A stretch of DNA of 64,000 nucleotides from Apostichopus japonicus. Its lineage: Eukaryota > Echinodermata > Holothuroidea > Aspidochirotida > Stichopodidae. Shown in pieces: positions 50,291 to 62,520 of the stretch. The notes beneath the pieces were generated by a model. It saw only the letters and a program-made list of their open reading frames with translations, was not told the origin of the DNA and did no database searches. Location: positions 9,313,001-9,377,000 of the forward strand of contig NC_092563.1 in assembly GCF_037975245.1 (NCBI RefSeq). Reading direction: 5' to 3'. The translations under genes and the position numbers were made by a program. Position 1 is the first letter of the stretch; every line of letters begins with the position of its first letter.

Positions 50291-50892
50291 GGTATGATTT
50301 TCGTTCTGTGAAAATAGTTTGGTCAAATTCAGCTCAGTTAAGTTTTGTGAAGGTGCTCTATAAGTCATTAACAAAACAATCAGTCATCGAGGAAAGTTAG
50401 TTCAAGGAAAGTTGCTTAAGCACACTGAAGTGGCCTTGTCCAGTTTCACCCTCTGAGCTTGAAGGGGTCTCAAATGGTGGAAAAATTGGCTCAAGGGGTC
50501 TAAAGGTGATCTCAATTGGTCTTCAATTGGCAATTTGTTTTTTGATTTATACCGGATGACTTGTAGGTTGTCAAAATATTTCCCAGTGCATGTAAACAGT
50601 CTCTTGTATAGGCTCTCAGTCTATAAACAGCAAATCTGAAAAGTGATTTGCATTATGAATTGGAATAACAAGTTCTATACTGTAAAATCCTTACCAGTGA
50701 ATTAAATGGTTGATGGTTTGTCAACATGATAACTGATTCCTGATACCTATCTTTTTATATGTTGCCGCATAAGTTAATAGATAATACTCTTCATGTTGGT
50801 ATCCACAGGTTCATTTATATTAACATGTATGGCCTACCACACTATAAATACGTGTAAGACATCGTAACCATTTTTCGTTTTCTGGTTTCTAG

Positions 50893-50996
50893 ATTGCGAG
50901 GTTTTTGCCATGCAACAATGCGATAGCAGGCTTGCATACACTGTAGAACTCAACGATGACGTCAACGATACAGAGGCTATGTGTCAAGGTTTACAG
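50893..50996 (+). CDS. Secreted EF-hand/six-cysteine protein, exon 3 (first half of Cys module 1)
   Basis: A 104-nt exon with acceptor TGGTTTCTAG and donor GTATGG. It encodes residues 177 (split Asp) to 211, ending in phase 0. It supplies C178, C186 and C207, that is C-x7-C-x20-C, the first three cysteines of module 1. N201-D-T is a possible glycosylation site. It is too short for routine ORF calling and was found by joining phases: exon 2 ends with one base (g) and this exon begins 'at', giving GAT. Splicing keeps the frame on both sides. Confidence 0.8.
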
Positions 50997-51696
50997 GTAT
51001 GGCGCTATATATGAATTGTAATATACATATAAAAGTAGAGGGCTTTTGCCAGTATTCAACTTCCCCTCAGTCTATATGTACCGATGTAACGCACTTTGGG
51101 GTTCAGTATGCGACATATATTGAGTGAATGGGTTGTTAGTCCTCGCGTCGTGACCGCTGTAGTCAGTGGGAACTCACCTGTACTTTTAATGACCACTTTG
51201 TTTGTAAGTAGAGCCTCCTCCGATCTCCAACCAGACAGAGTGTTAGAACCATTTTGTGTAGACCTGTTCAATATATAGCTGCTGTCATATGATGTACAAG
51301 AGGATTTAATCCCTCTCATTCAATCCCTCTTTCTAACACATAATTATCTGAAGATGTTACATTTCCTTGACCCTTACCATGGCTCTTACAGCTCTATGGT
51401 GGTCCCATGCACTCCTCCGATACAATAGCATTGTATCCATTTCAATTATCATTACCCTTCTATACTCCTTAACCCTGTTGCGTTATAAACATATTACACG
51501 TGTGCAGGCAGAAAAGTCTTGTCTTTCCTAAAAAGTAGGTTGCTAGTAAGGAGCTGACGTAATGGTCTAATCTTTGTAGTGCAGCCCATGTGATTGATGA
51601 ACCTCCGATGTTTGAAGTCATGTTGCAAAGTAAAGTAGTGATATTGAAGTGTCATCTAGACGGGGGTATTGGTCTTTTTCAATATGTAGTCTACAG

Positions 51697-52125
51697 CAGG
51701 GGGTAGGAAGCTTCCAAAAAGTGTGTGTGTGTGTTTGGGGGGGGGGGTGCACTTTCTCATTCCACACCCACCACTCGTTATGCTATAATCCGATACACAC
51801 CGGCCATATCACTTAAATAAAATGATGTGTTAGTATGCTATCAATACTTGGTGCCCTGCAACATTGCTATTTTATTTATTGAGATTGTTTATTGTTAACC
51901 GTGCTACAAAAAGATATGGGATGCCATTTTAAAAATTGCATGTACAGACTAAAAATTAATAATTAAAATAAAATATTAAAATTAACAAAGGCTGAAGATA
52001 TCCAAAAGACAGTTCTTCATCAAAGGGGCACATTTTATTTGCCAGTAGGGCACATTTGCTATTTTGGCAAAAGTGGGGGGGGGGCACGTGCCCCCAATGC
52101 CCCCCTCACGGCTCCTACCCCCCTG
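51697..52125. mobile_element. hAT-like miniature element (429 bp) in intron 3 of the EF-hand gene
   Basis: The ends are CAGGGGGTAGGAAGC and GCTCCTACCCCCCTG, flanked by a perfect 8-bp duplication GTCTACAG (51689-51696 and 52126-52133). It contains a (GT)n stretch and G runs and has no transposase. It ends 182 bp before exon 4. Confidence 0.88.
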
Positions 52126-52307
52126 GTCTACAGCATGTGGAAACTGAATTTTGTGCCCTATGTCTGCTATTAAATGCACAGCCCCTTCAATGCAGATAGG
52201 ATTCATCTTTGACAAAGGCGTTGTATACCTGCCATAATTTTCACATTTGCAACCAACTTGAAGAAACTAGACTTATTTCTATCATTTTTTCCCTTTTTTT
52301 TGGCCAG

Positions 52308-52500
52308 GCCTACTTAGACTGCCTTTCCTCCGAATCTTCGTTTTGTGACTTCTCTGCTGAATTTCTGCGAGCTGTTTACACTTTTGCCGATTCGTACAAA
52401 AGAACCAAACTTTGTAAAAATTTAGTCATCGATAAGCTGGCAAAGTTCGGAGAGAGTAATAACAGCAGCCGTCGAAAAAGAGCCATCTCCACGGCAACAG
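52308..52500 (+). CDS. Secreted EF-hand/six-cysteine protein, exon 4 (second half of Cys module 1, furin site)
   Basis: The exon follows a long pyrimidine run and GGCCAG, and ends at a GTAAGG donor (phase 1). It encodes residues 212-275. C216-x7-C224-x22-C247 completes module 1 (C-x7-C-x20-C-x8-C-x7-C-x22-C overall). Between the cysteines are predicted amphipathic helices (about 226-257). Residues 266-269 are RRKR, a classic R-x-K/R-R proprotein convertase (furin) site, preceded by NNSS with overlapping glycosylation sequons. Cleavage here would separate the two cysteine modules. A hAT-like miniature element (51697-52125) sits 182 bp upstream in the intron. Confidence 0.87.
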
Positions 52501-53201
52501 GTAAGGCTTGATACAAGTCGGTTTAATTGAGGGTAATCTTCCTCTCATATGGTCCCAATGTCGGGGTTGTATGTTATTTTGGTACCCATTCAGGTTCAAG
52601 ACATATACTAGTCCGAAATATCCGCATTAAGGATGACACATAAAACTATAGTCTTAAATTTTTACGCTGTTTTTTAATACCAGCGCCATTGTTTATTTGA
52701 CAAATTTCATGTTCACTTTGTTACTGAATACACGATAAGAACTATATGTCAACGTGCACCACTTGTTTAAAACGACAAGTCTAGTGACGTCACTGACATC
52801 TTAGGGATGTGACTGTGATTAAAAAGATAGTATGAAGTACCGGTCCTTATAAATGTGCAAAAACTCTAACAAACAAAGAGAATGAATCCAACGTATTCAA
52901 GTCTAAGATTGTTGTATGATCAGAAACATAACGATTCTGTCACATTTGTCACTCAGACAATTTTGTAACACTACTATTACTTAATATATACAAGCAAATT
53001 TGTCGTTTATTGTTGGGGACGTGTAAGCTATGTAGATCTGGTAACAGGATTATGACATGAAAAACTAAATCCATATTAAACGCAAAATGTAATAGTCAGC
53101 ATATATAGACTCCAAACCTAATTGCTGATGGTAAATTTATTTCGTTTTTGTTGAGAAATTCTAATGAAATTGTTGTTTACTGACCGTGCTTTATCGTACA
53201 G

Positions 53202-53275
53202 CATTTGTACGGAGAAAGCGCTACTACTGGATTGAGTTGTTCCTCCCTGACGTCATCAAGATGGAATTTGCGTAA
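53202..53275 (+). CDS. Possible alternative terminal exon of the EF-hand gene
   Basis: Inside intron 4, an acceptor (TTTATCGTACAG) is followed by an open stretch in the phase required by exon 4 (g+ca gives Ala). It reads AFVRRKRYYWIELFLPDVIK and four more residues, then TAA. Use of this exon would replace the whole second cysteine module with a 24-residue basic/hydrophobic tail that carries a second RRKR. A run of 24 open codons can arise by chance, and no transcript evidence is available. Confidence 0.2.
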
Positions 53276-53475
53276 TCAATGGCGGCTTACTGTGCATTGT
53301 GGTTAGGCTTTAGGAGCCGATTTTCAAGCGAGCGTATTCAGTCCAACAGAAAGCGGTTAACTTAAAAATTGAATATTAGAGTTTTCAGGTTACTGGATAA
53401 TATAAATAGTCTTTTGATCCCTGCCTTCGTTATTCCTTTCAAAAATATCGTGTATTTTTGTTGTTGACATTTCAG

Positions 53476-53714
53476 AATCAAGCCCTCGTGGCAGTGAGCT
53501 TGAATGTGCCGTCCCACAACTCTCGTTATGCTCTTCGCTGTTCAATAGGAGTCTCCGAGAGGCAGGTAACTTTTGCTCGACCCTTAACGAGTACCGTCAC
53601 TGCGTCAGCCATGCTGCCAAGTCCTGCAATGACGAGACACTCTTGCATCTGAAGGAAAGCGTCAGAATTTTAGCTCATATGCATAAAAAATTCCAAGTCT
53701 GTGACATTCATTAA
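53476..53714 (+). CDS. Secreted EF-hand/six-cysteine protein, exon 5 (Cys module 2, stop)
   Basis: Terminal exon. The acceptor is TTGACATTTCAG; the split codon g+aa gives Glu276. It encodes residues 276-354 with TAA at 53712-53714. Cysteines C286-x7-C294-x14-C309-x8-C318-x7-C326-x24-C351 repeat the module 1 pattern, with identical x7, x8 and x7 spacings, so the two modules look like an internal duplication. N299-R-S is a possible glycosylation site. Each module has six cysteines, so three disulfides per module are likely but unproven. An AATAAA polyadenylation signal follows at 53956-53961. I cannot name the module; helical six-cysteine domains of secreted invertebrate proteins are a possible home. 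Confidence 0.85.
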
Positions 53715-53955
53715 ATGTCGATAATAATCAACTTCAAGTGTCATTCATATAACGTGAACGCGAGCAAGTCCAGCTTAAGAACGACAATTGTGTCTCAAGC
53801 TCCAAAGCTTACGAAACAATTATAATGACAATTGGTTTGACTACAGCGGAATTTGCTAAGAGAAGAGGATTTGTAACACGAAGGCTTTTCTCAGCTGGAA
53901 TCCGTATAGTTTATTGTCGCCTTTTTCTTTAGATCACTTTTTATCGACAGCAACT

Positions 53956-53961
53956 AATAAA
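53956..53961 (+). terminator. Polyadenylation signal of the EF-hand gene
   Basis: AATAAA 242 nt after the TAA stop of exon 5, in AT-rich sequence. It is the first canonical hexamer seen downstream of the stop. Confidence 0.5.
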
Positions 53962-55178
53962 AGGTAAAATTGAATATTTACGTATTCAACATTCAAGTTC
54001 AACTAAAGTTATATTCCTAAATATTTTAAAAAAAATATTCGAATTGTTTTTTTTTTGTACACTAGGTCTTGAACGGAGCATTGTTATGATACTATAGTTT
54101 GATATCCAACTAAATATTTCTCAATCAGCTTCGTTTTGAAAATGATCATTTACATATTACTAAATAGTATCAATTTCTGGCTTATGACTGTTACCCCCCA
54201 AGTGACCATTACAGAATAAGGTAACAATGTGAAAACCACCCAGACCGGAAAGTAAGACCGGTAGGTCTGCAACGGTCGTAGACCAGGACTGAAGCATCTG
54301 TATAATTGATGATGAGTGCAACGATTAGCTACCACGAGATGAAAGGATAATAAACTAAACAGTCTCTGAACTTTTAACGGAAATGTTAACGCACAAAATT
54401 GAACATTTACTTTTTTCAACATTCAAGTTTCAACTAAAGACTACCCACCAGGAGGTGAAACACTTACCGTCTGTATTATGGAATAGCGTGGAACGATTAG
54501 CTACCACGACGCAGACCAGTCTAAGATAGTGCTACGTCACATTTGAGTCTGCAAATATTGCACTTCGCTGCCTGGTACTGTGTCTACGATACAGTTTTAT
54601 TAACACGAAGAAAGTATATCACGTAGATACTGAGAGTAATCTCATAAACGTGTTTGAGAGACTTTTAAAAAAGAGACTTTGGATGTTTTATTCATTGACT
54701 TATTATTATTTTTTGGGGGGGTGGGGGAGGGGTGGTGTTCCGCCGAATTGCTGAATGTTTGACATAAATTGTTGAGTAAATCAGATATTTTACTCAACTA
54801 TGTGAACGCTTTTATCTACCTGATTTAATCACCTATGGTTGTTTTATTTATTTATTTTCTGTTAAAAAAGATCTATTTTGTTTTGTAAGATCAACCAGTT
54901 CAGTTATTCGTCGTCTATTGTTTTTTTTTTATACTTTTTCATTACTTTAGATATGTTTTTAATAATTGTAAAGTCTTTCCAAGTGTGACTGGTTTAGTTA
55001 TTGAGGAGTGAAATGTTGAGAGCTTTATACAGTGACCACAAAATATAAATCGACCCTCGGAAACGAGAATTTGTAAACCATATTATCAATTTTGGTGCAT
55101 AAAAATGACTATCAGTTCCTTACAAAACTAATTGTTCAGACTAGACTGGTTTACAAACCGATTTGTTTTTTATATAAC
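53962..55178. other. Intergenic after the EF-hand gene
   Basis: AT-rich DNA with homopolymer runs. AACGATTAGCTACCACGA occurs twice (about 54319 and 54492). Nothing coding was seen. Confidence 0.5.
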
Positions 55179-55326
55179 ATCACCCGATACTCATAGCTAG
55201 TAATTATAGCAGTATACTGTGCCACCTGTAACACATGTTACCGTGTTACGAACACAGTGCAGTAGTTACTGATGCACGGTTGTGGAACATGAACATTAGT
55301 TACTAGCTATATGAGTATCGGGTGAT
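55179..55326. repeat. Inverted repeat element
   Basis: ATCACCCGATACTCATAGCT (55179 onward) and its complement at 55300-55326 flank about 96 bp that contains smaller inverted repeats (GTAACACATGTTAC). It could be a MITE or hairpin-forming remnant. AACAT occurs at both margins. Confidence 0.6.
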
Positions 55327-56542
55327 AACATTGGTAAAACAAACGAAGAAAGAATATACAGAAAATAAAAAGACATAGAAAGTCTCCAACTATTTATAAC
55401 TTTCTAATAATATTAAACCACATTTCCTCCTATATTTACATTGGTACTGAAGGTAAAATATTTGTTTTGTGTTTTGATTGAAGATGATATTATTTAAACC
55501 GTTTTGTTCCATCTTGTGCATTATTTTGAATTATTTCGAATCATTTTCCCCCTAAAATATTCTGGTTGAGGATTTAACTTCTGATTTACAATGAAAGTCG
55601 TATTGAATATTCAACAGCCGATTTTATTCTCATACTTCCTTCTCGTTTTACTACTACAAACTTTATCTATGTTATGCAATGCTCGATATACTTTTAGACT
55701 CGGTTGTTAAAATTAACTCATTTTCTATGTAATAAAACGTCTATAGTAAACATTCTCGTTATGGTTTTTACACAAAGGTGTCATGGTGATTAGGTAAGAC
55801 GGGTGGGGTGGGGTAGGGGTGTTGGGGGGGGGGTGTTGGAGTTAGGGTTGAATTGTTCAGGGGTTGGGTTTGGGAAGGAGTAGGATGAATTGTGGCAGGT
55901 ATACAAAATGTAGTTCTGAATTGGTGTGAAAAGTCACGAATGTTGTTAATGTGGTAACGCAGTTGCTTTTATCACAATTCTTTTAATTATTTGTTGCATT
56001 TCATCCTTTTCGGCACATATTATAATCCTACTATATGCATTGCTTACATTATGTTGCTACGCATGACATGTTTATTGCTCTACAAAATATGTAGTTGAAA
56101 AACTGTTTTGTTGGTATTTGATGGAATTATGGATACAAAAATACAACATTTAAAAATGACCGGGAAGGTTGACACGTTTCGGGTATCCGAAATGAGAAAT
56201 GGCTGTGGACAGAAGTGGCGAAGATTGATACATTTTGATTCGTAGAGTTTTCTATTCCCCATTTCTTAAAATTTCTATCTTTATCTTCATTTTTGGACGC
56301 AGACGAGTTCTTGAATAAACGGGGACATGTATTGTTCATCTTATTCTTTAGTGTTTCTACTCTCTTTTTTCGCTCTCATTTCTTTAAAAAAGAAAGAAAA
56401 AACAACAACAATGAAATAGGAATGTTTGTGTAATTACTATATTTCTAGAGATATCTATAAGTTATTGCAAATTAACTTTCACTTTTGATTCCTTGAGTTA
56501 CTAAAGGTAGCTAAACACAATGATGATGGCGTTTAATTGTTT

Positions 56543-56650
<108 letters not shown>

Positions 56651-56659
56651 CAAATACTA

Positions 56660-56803
56660 AATGGTTATGAGTGCAATAGTGCAAATATTTCATGAGTTGA
56701 AAGATGGAATGTTCCATTCAACGAGGCGCAGCCGAGTTGAATGGAACAAATTACATCTTTCAACGAATGAAATATTTGCACTATTGCACGAATGGAAACC
56801 ATT
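56660..56803. repeat. Foldback repeat next to an (AT)n tract
   Basis: GTGCAATAGTGCAAATATTTCA (shown in part) and GTTCCATTCAAC are repeated inverted around a GC-richer centre (GAGGCGCAGCCGA), with AATGGTT and AACCATT further out. It begins right after the (AT)n tract that ends at about 56650. It is probably a hairpin-type transposable element remnant. Confidence 0.6.
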
Positions 56804-57034
56804 CATTATTTGTTTCATACAACACCTTCAAATTTGGATATAATTGGATGTAAAATGCACTCATGCAACAGATTGTTTTGAACAGACAGGTTTCTCTGCT
56901 CTCTTACCATTGAAAAAAGTGCTATCAAAAAAGTATAACACATGGTTCTATTTCATAGAGTGCAATAGAGCGGATTTTGCATGCAGTCGACGAGCAATTG
57001 ACCAATCAAATGGCCGGAATATTATTAGGTGTTG

Positions 57035-57036
<2 letters not shown>

Positions 57037-57083
<47 letters not shown>

Positions 57084-57106
57084 ATATATAAATATATTTA
57101 TATATA

Positions 57107-57145
<39 letters not shown>

Positions 57146-57233
57146 TGTACATAGTACAATATGTACATATGTACATATGCACAATATATGTACATATGAA
57201 CAATATATATTAGATTAGATGTACATTCAAACA

Positions 57234-57267
<34 letters not shown>
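57037..57267. repeat. (AT)n tracts with TGTACATA spacer
   Basis: AT tracts at about 57037-57143 and 57237-57267, separated by repeated palindromic ATGTACAT words. Confidence 0.93.
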
Positions 57268-57268
<1 letters not shown>

Positions 57269-59017
57269 GTGTGTGTGTGCAGCGTGCGTGCATTTGTTTT
57301 GCATTCAGACTTAGGACTTTAACAAAGTAATACCAATTCTTCATATGTCATTTGAAAAGAATCACGAAGTCCTCAGAAGCATTCTATTGTTGTTTCTATA
57401 TTGTTCTGGTTAAGGATCAGAGGTGGCAAGCCTGAAAACATGATTTATCCAAGTGTAAAGCTTTGATGAAGTTCGTACTTGGTATGTGGAGCCAGTTTAG
57501 TCCTTTCTAATTCTATAGTGGTCAAAAGTCATGTGATTCGCCAGAGGTCAAAGTATGAAACGTTTTAAATATGATCATAATAACGTACTTGTTTCATGTA
57601 TGGGCCCACGTTATGGAGTACAAAACACTATCGTTGACTATGGTCTACTGTCATTTGAGGTCAGAAGGCGTCAAAGTTGAAAAATCCTTCCAAGCAAAGG
57701 AACCTATAACATTAATGAACTTCACACTTGTTATGTGTACATGAGAATTCCTGGTATGTGCACTTTTACATTAAATCTTCCGAATATGAACTACGGCTTC
57801 CTAGAATCTCTTACGCATTTATTATCAAATCAAAGAAGGATCAGTCATTAAGCGATATAAAAGCATGCAAAATAACATGAATGTCTTTAGTTGAGGTAAA
57901 ATTAATTAATCGTATTTGGCAACTGCTTCGTAGGCTTCGTGTGTGGATTCTCTTTCTAACGGTTCTGTTCTCTCCCTCTCTCTGTCCCAGCTCTTCCTCA
58001 TCCCCAAATGGAATTGTTAATTGTGTGTCTGATTAACCAAAAGTTTAGTGAATCAATTAGTTATCATCAGTGTATCTAGCACACTCCTATAGCCGCCACT
58101 ATGCAGAAAAAGCACCGAGACCCCGAAGTCGCATTCACTTGTTGGTTTCCTGGAATGGAAAAACTATGGAGTCACTTTTACTAACCTTGCAAAATTGTGA
58201 GGGGACCGCGTATTGCAAAGTCGGCAATGACTTTGAACGCGGATCCCAAAGTCGGTAATTACTCTAATCGTTAGATTCGTCCAACACGGCAACATACATG
58301 CAGAAAAACTGTACCGTACTCAAAACCAAAGACTTCGTTAATTGTTTGGTCAGGCTGCATTTACTAAAATTGTAGTATTGCACTATTTGTCAAAGTTAGA
58401 GGAAACATTCAACAGGTCGAACGAATTATCAAAGGAACATTAAATTGTACTTGGTTATTTTTCTAAACAGTTCGAAAGTGGTTAATTTACGTTCGGAAAA
58501 TACTGCCGAAATTCCCTTTCCACTTTTTTTTGTGTCTTTTGTGAATAATGATTGCATGGATTAAACACCTTCCCTTCGTCAAATTCAACTATAACCAGAC
58601 ATATAAATTGGAAATTGACCTTCGAAAATGATAAGTTTCACCTAATTAAATATTAATGAGGAGTGATGTCATGCAACCCCGTGCATATTCTACAAGAAAA
58701 GGAAGCACTTTTCGCATCGCTGGGGACTGACTGTTAAATAAAAACAAAATCGGTACGTATGAATCAAGTCACACATACAGAGTCTGCGCGTGCTGAGTTT
58801 TTCAATACCGCCCTCATTCGGGGGAATCATTTCATACTGTAGTTTTGATTCTTATCGTGACGCAAGTGCTGGGGTACTGGTCTATTGAAATAAATCATTA
58901 GCGGGATGGGGATAGCGAAATGGAAGCAAATGGGACTAGAATGTATAATCTATGATAAGCAAATTTCAACTAGCCGTTGTCCAACGATGCATCGTAATTA
59001 GTACAGCACAGTAATGT
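57268..59017. other. Intergenic, nothing coding seen
   Basis: Part of a dispersed repeat (about 57400-57720) and otherwise unstructured AT-rich sequence. Confidence 0.45.
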
Positions 59018-59087
59018 ATGTTTAAAGAATACGTACATACCCATTTAAGTAATGTTGCCAAAATCCTTTCCAATCCATTGTCGAAAT

Positions 59088-59315
59088 TACGGAGAGCCAA
59101 ACGTTCCATAAATGTCAAAAAAGAAAATGAAAAGAGAAAGTTTTTCGACTTTGCCTACGTTGAATTTGACATGTTGATGTACCAAATGACATATTGTTAT
59201 TTGTTTCGACATGTTCATATGGAATTGTAACATGTTGATATCGAATTGGACATATCTATTAATTTGAACACTTTGCTTTATGTTTCGACTTATGTGGAAC
59301 GTTGGGCTCTCCGTA
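59088..59315. mobile_element. MITE with 28-bp terminal inverted repeats
   Basis: The ends are TACGGAGAGCCAAACGTTCC and GGAACGTTGGGCTCTCCGTA, flanked by CGAAAT direct repeats (59082-59087 and 59316-59321). The AT-rich interior repeats short GACATGTT-type words. There is no coding. The superfamily is undetermined: a 6-bp duplication is unlike the hAT elements elsewhere in the window. Confidence 0.75.
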
Positions 59316-60220
59316 CGAAATTTTATAATGACATACAACCAAACAGTTAAACCAAGAATAATTTCTCGTCAGCGTGCCATTATGATATATCACATAACTT
59401 CTAGATTACCTTTGGTGCCAAGAAAGAAAACATCAACTAGGAATTGAATGAAAATTTTAATGGGATACTATAACTTTTATGATCTTTGGAACAAAAAAAT
59501 CAAAAGCATATCTTGTAATATAATATTGATACATAATATAGCTAAATGCTTCAAAATGTTTCCTCTCATTAATAACAGTCATATCTACAGATACCATGAA
59601 AAAGGAGGTTTAGTTGTCAAATCCAATTTGTTGAATCAAATAATAAGTTATATCTGCAACTTATGGTCTCTATCATAACATAATAAATCACGGTCTCATT
59701 TACCCTCAAATAACAACGTTTACAGCTTAATCGGACTCATAATCCGTCTTATACGTGACACATACTAGAATAAGTACACAGCAGCTGACGGGGCGATAAG
59801 CAAAGTTGGCACACTGTCAATTAGCAGTAGTAAAATGATACACGGGTGGCTGCAGTTGGTTGCTTTACAAATAAAAACTGGATATTTACTGCATCTTTAG
59901 GTCCAAACCAAATCCTCGTAGCATTTTCTACGGCAAAGATGATTTTTTCTTCAAATTTTGTGGCATGTATTTGGCAACATCAGAGTGAATGCAGTTGGAA
60001 TTGTTTTGGTTTTGTTTATAATATTTTAAGTTACTAATTAATGGTGGAAATCAATTGTTCCATACAACACGATGGATGAAATTCTTACTGCAGAGAATCT
60101 TAACAGCTAACCAAACGTTCCGATTGTATCAAGTTTTATGGATAAATCAAGAAGCAGATTATAATCGGAAGTAAACCTTGTGAAGAATATTTGTCGTGAC
60201 GACATCACAGACCATATATA

Positions 60221-60460
60221 CTGATCTACTGATCTACTGATCTACTGAGCTAATGATATACTGATCTACTGAGCTACTGATCTACTGAGGCTACTGATAT
60301 ACTGATCTACTGACCTACTGATCTACTGATCCACTGATCTACTGATCTACTGAGCTACTGATCTACTGATCTTTTGATCTACTGAGGCTACTGAGGCTAC
60401 TGATCTACTGATCTACTGAGCTACTGAGCTACTGATCTACTGATCTACTGAGCTACTAAG
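60221..60460. repeat. Tandem CTGATCTA-type array
   Basis: Repeats of CTGATCTA with variants CTGAGCTA and CTGAGGCTA, about 8-10 bp per unit over 240 bp. Confidence 0.92.
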
Positions 60461-60891
60461 ATAATTTTAGTTGACAATGAATGAATCCCATTAGACAAAC
60501 CTCCCGCTACAACACCGAACCATGGGCACTGAATGAGCCTGCGCAGTACTGTAGGCTAGAAACAAATTTGGAAAGCGTTATTCATGATGAAACTTTTTGA
60601 TGTTTTTTTTCCTGTCAAGATGACACAAATATATCTGAAACAAATTGAGGTATAACCTTTGTACTTCATTTATAGTTGAGATACATATAGAGGGATGCCA
60701 TATATATTGATGGGTGGTTTACATATTATTTTGAGGGCATTACATTTTCGAATGATTTTTATACAAATCTTTTTTCTCGAGAGAAACAAAGTCGAAAGAA
60801 TATAAGATCTGATCTGTTATGAGAACTGTTACAGTTTAACGTCTTTTCCAAGAGAGAAAAATAATTATCGATATGATGGATGATCTATATG

Positions 60892-61055
<164 letters not shown>

Positions 61056-61595
61056 CCATACAAGTTAACGTTATTACCTGCGGATAGGGACAAGGCATGT
61101 ATCTCATATCCTATATATTCGATTGGTCCGGATTTGTGGATTATAAGACCTACGTTTCAATACTGCGGTACAAAATTATATATATGAGAAATAATGAGAA
61201 ACAGATCACATTTTGCTATAAAAACTAGCAGCCTATTGAGTATAATATATAGTCATGCCTTTTTCTATTTCTTTTGCTAATTTTTTGTTTGCACTCCCTG
61301 CTTCGTGTCTGTAACTGACTGAGTGGGGTGGGGGGGGGGGGGCTTTGACACCCTTTGTCTCCACGTGGTTACGATAGTCATATACTCATTGACACAGAGC
61401 TGGCGCAAAAGACATCATAGTTCTCAAAATAATTATCCGCAAACCGTGATGATTGACACTTACCTTCTTTACACAACTTTGTTCTATATGGCTAAAGGAA
61501 TAACCAGTTTCACATAGCTTGTGTTTTTCGTAGCTTCATCTTTTTTCCCCCCAAATGTGCAACTCTTCTTCCACCTTTCTCTCTTTACCCTTTAG

Positions 61596-61982
61596 GAGTT
61601 TATTTTGCTCAGAAATAAGTCAAAACGCCTGCCATTTTGCTTCTTTGTCGCTTCGATTATTTTCCACTCGTAATGGGCTTCATGTTCCTTCTGTCGACCC
61701 GAAGTGGTATCTAACACTTGCAGGGTCAGGCTACGAAGGCAATGCAACTTATTATCCTTTGTAACTGCCTTGACAGGCGTCGGTACACGCGAGCAGTCGG
61801 TGCAGACAAGTCCTGCAAGCAGCCCTTTGGCGAGAAGTACCGTTATTCGTATATGTTATGAACAGTCAGTAAGCAGACGAGGTTTGGGGCATTTCGATCG
61901 AATGTCTATGTTGGAAATGGATGAGTTGTTGCTTCAGGGGCAATTAGAGACAGTTGTTGATGAGTTGCAATCTCATCAGTAG
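61596..61982 (+). other. Weak exon candidates with overlapping frames
   Basis: A pyrimidine-rich acceptor (CTTTACCCTTTAG) precedes an open frame (61596-61764) starting SLFCSEISQNACHFASLSLR. Its C-x7-C followed by a His-Phe resembles the C-x7-C-D-F of the EF-hand gene's module 1. A second acceptor at 61723 (ACACTTGCAG) precedes two further open frames. One includes LCNCLDRRRYTRAV and ends with TGA near 61860. The other runs to TAG 61980-61982, ends FDRMSMLEMDELLLQGQLET plus ten residues, and could use a GTAAGC donor at 61868. No frame has an ATG start. They may be exons of a gene to the right, a decayed paralogue, or chance. Confidence 0.22.
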
Positions 61983-62520
61983 CAGTACGTAACGCATCAT
62001 CTCTATGTATCCATTTCCATGTATATCTATATCCCTATATGTATCCATATCCCGACGTATTTAGCTCAGCCAGATATGTCAAAGCAGCTGTTGTAAATTC
62101 ATCGTGTCAAAGTGACGACTTGGTCATTGAACGACAAAGTTACTCTGAAACTATTCAGGTTCTTTTCATTATTTGTGTCTTTTGAGGGCTGAAATACACC
62201 ACATAGTTAGGATTGGGAATGTGACGCAAATCCATTCACAGTGTTTACCTTATATGACAGAGATGTTCCTGATCAACAACTTTTCCCAAAGGCGAAACAT
62301 ATTGTTTTATGCGTTTGGTATATATATAATATATGAACGTAAAGTTTCAATTGGGCTGGAACTGAGCCTCTGGTTGGATGCACCACCGACTGCATGGACC
62401 TTCAAGTTAGCCTATACACTTCAGCTGTAAACACATCAGTAATATAGTATCACTTGCTTTGTGTCGTCTGTGCCGCAATGTGTTAGTATCTGTATAGCAC
62501 GACAAAGTAATCGATGTGAG

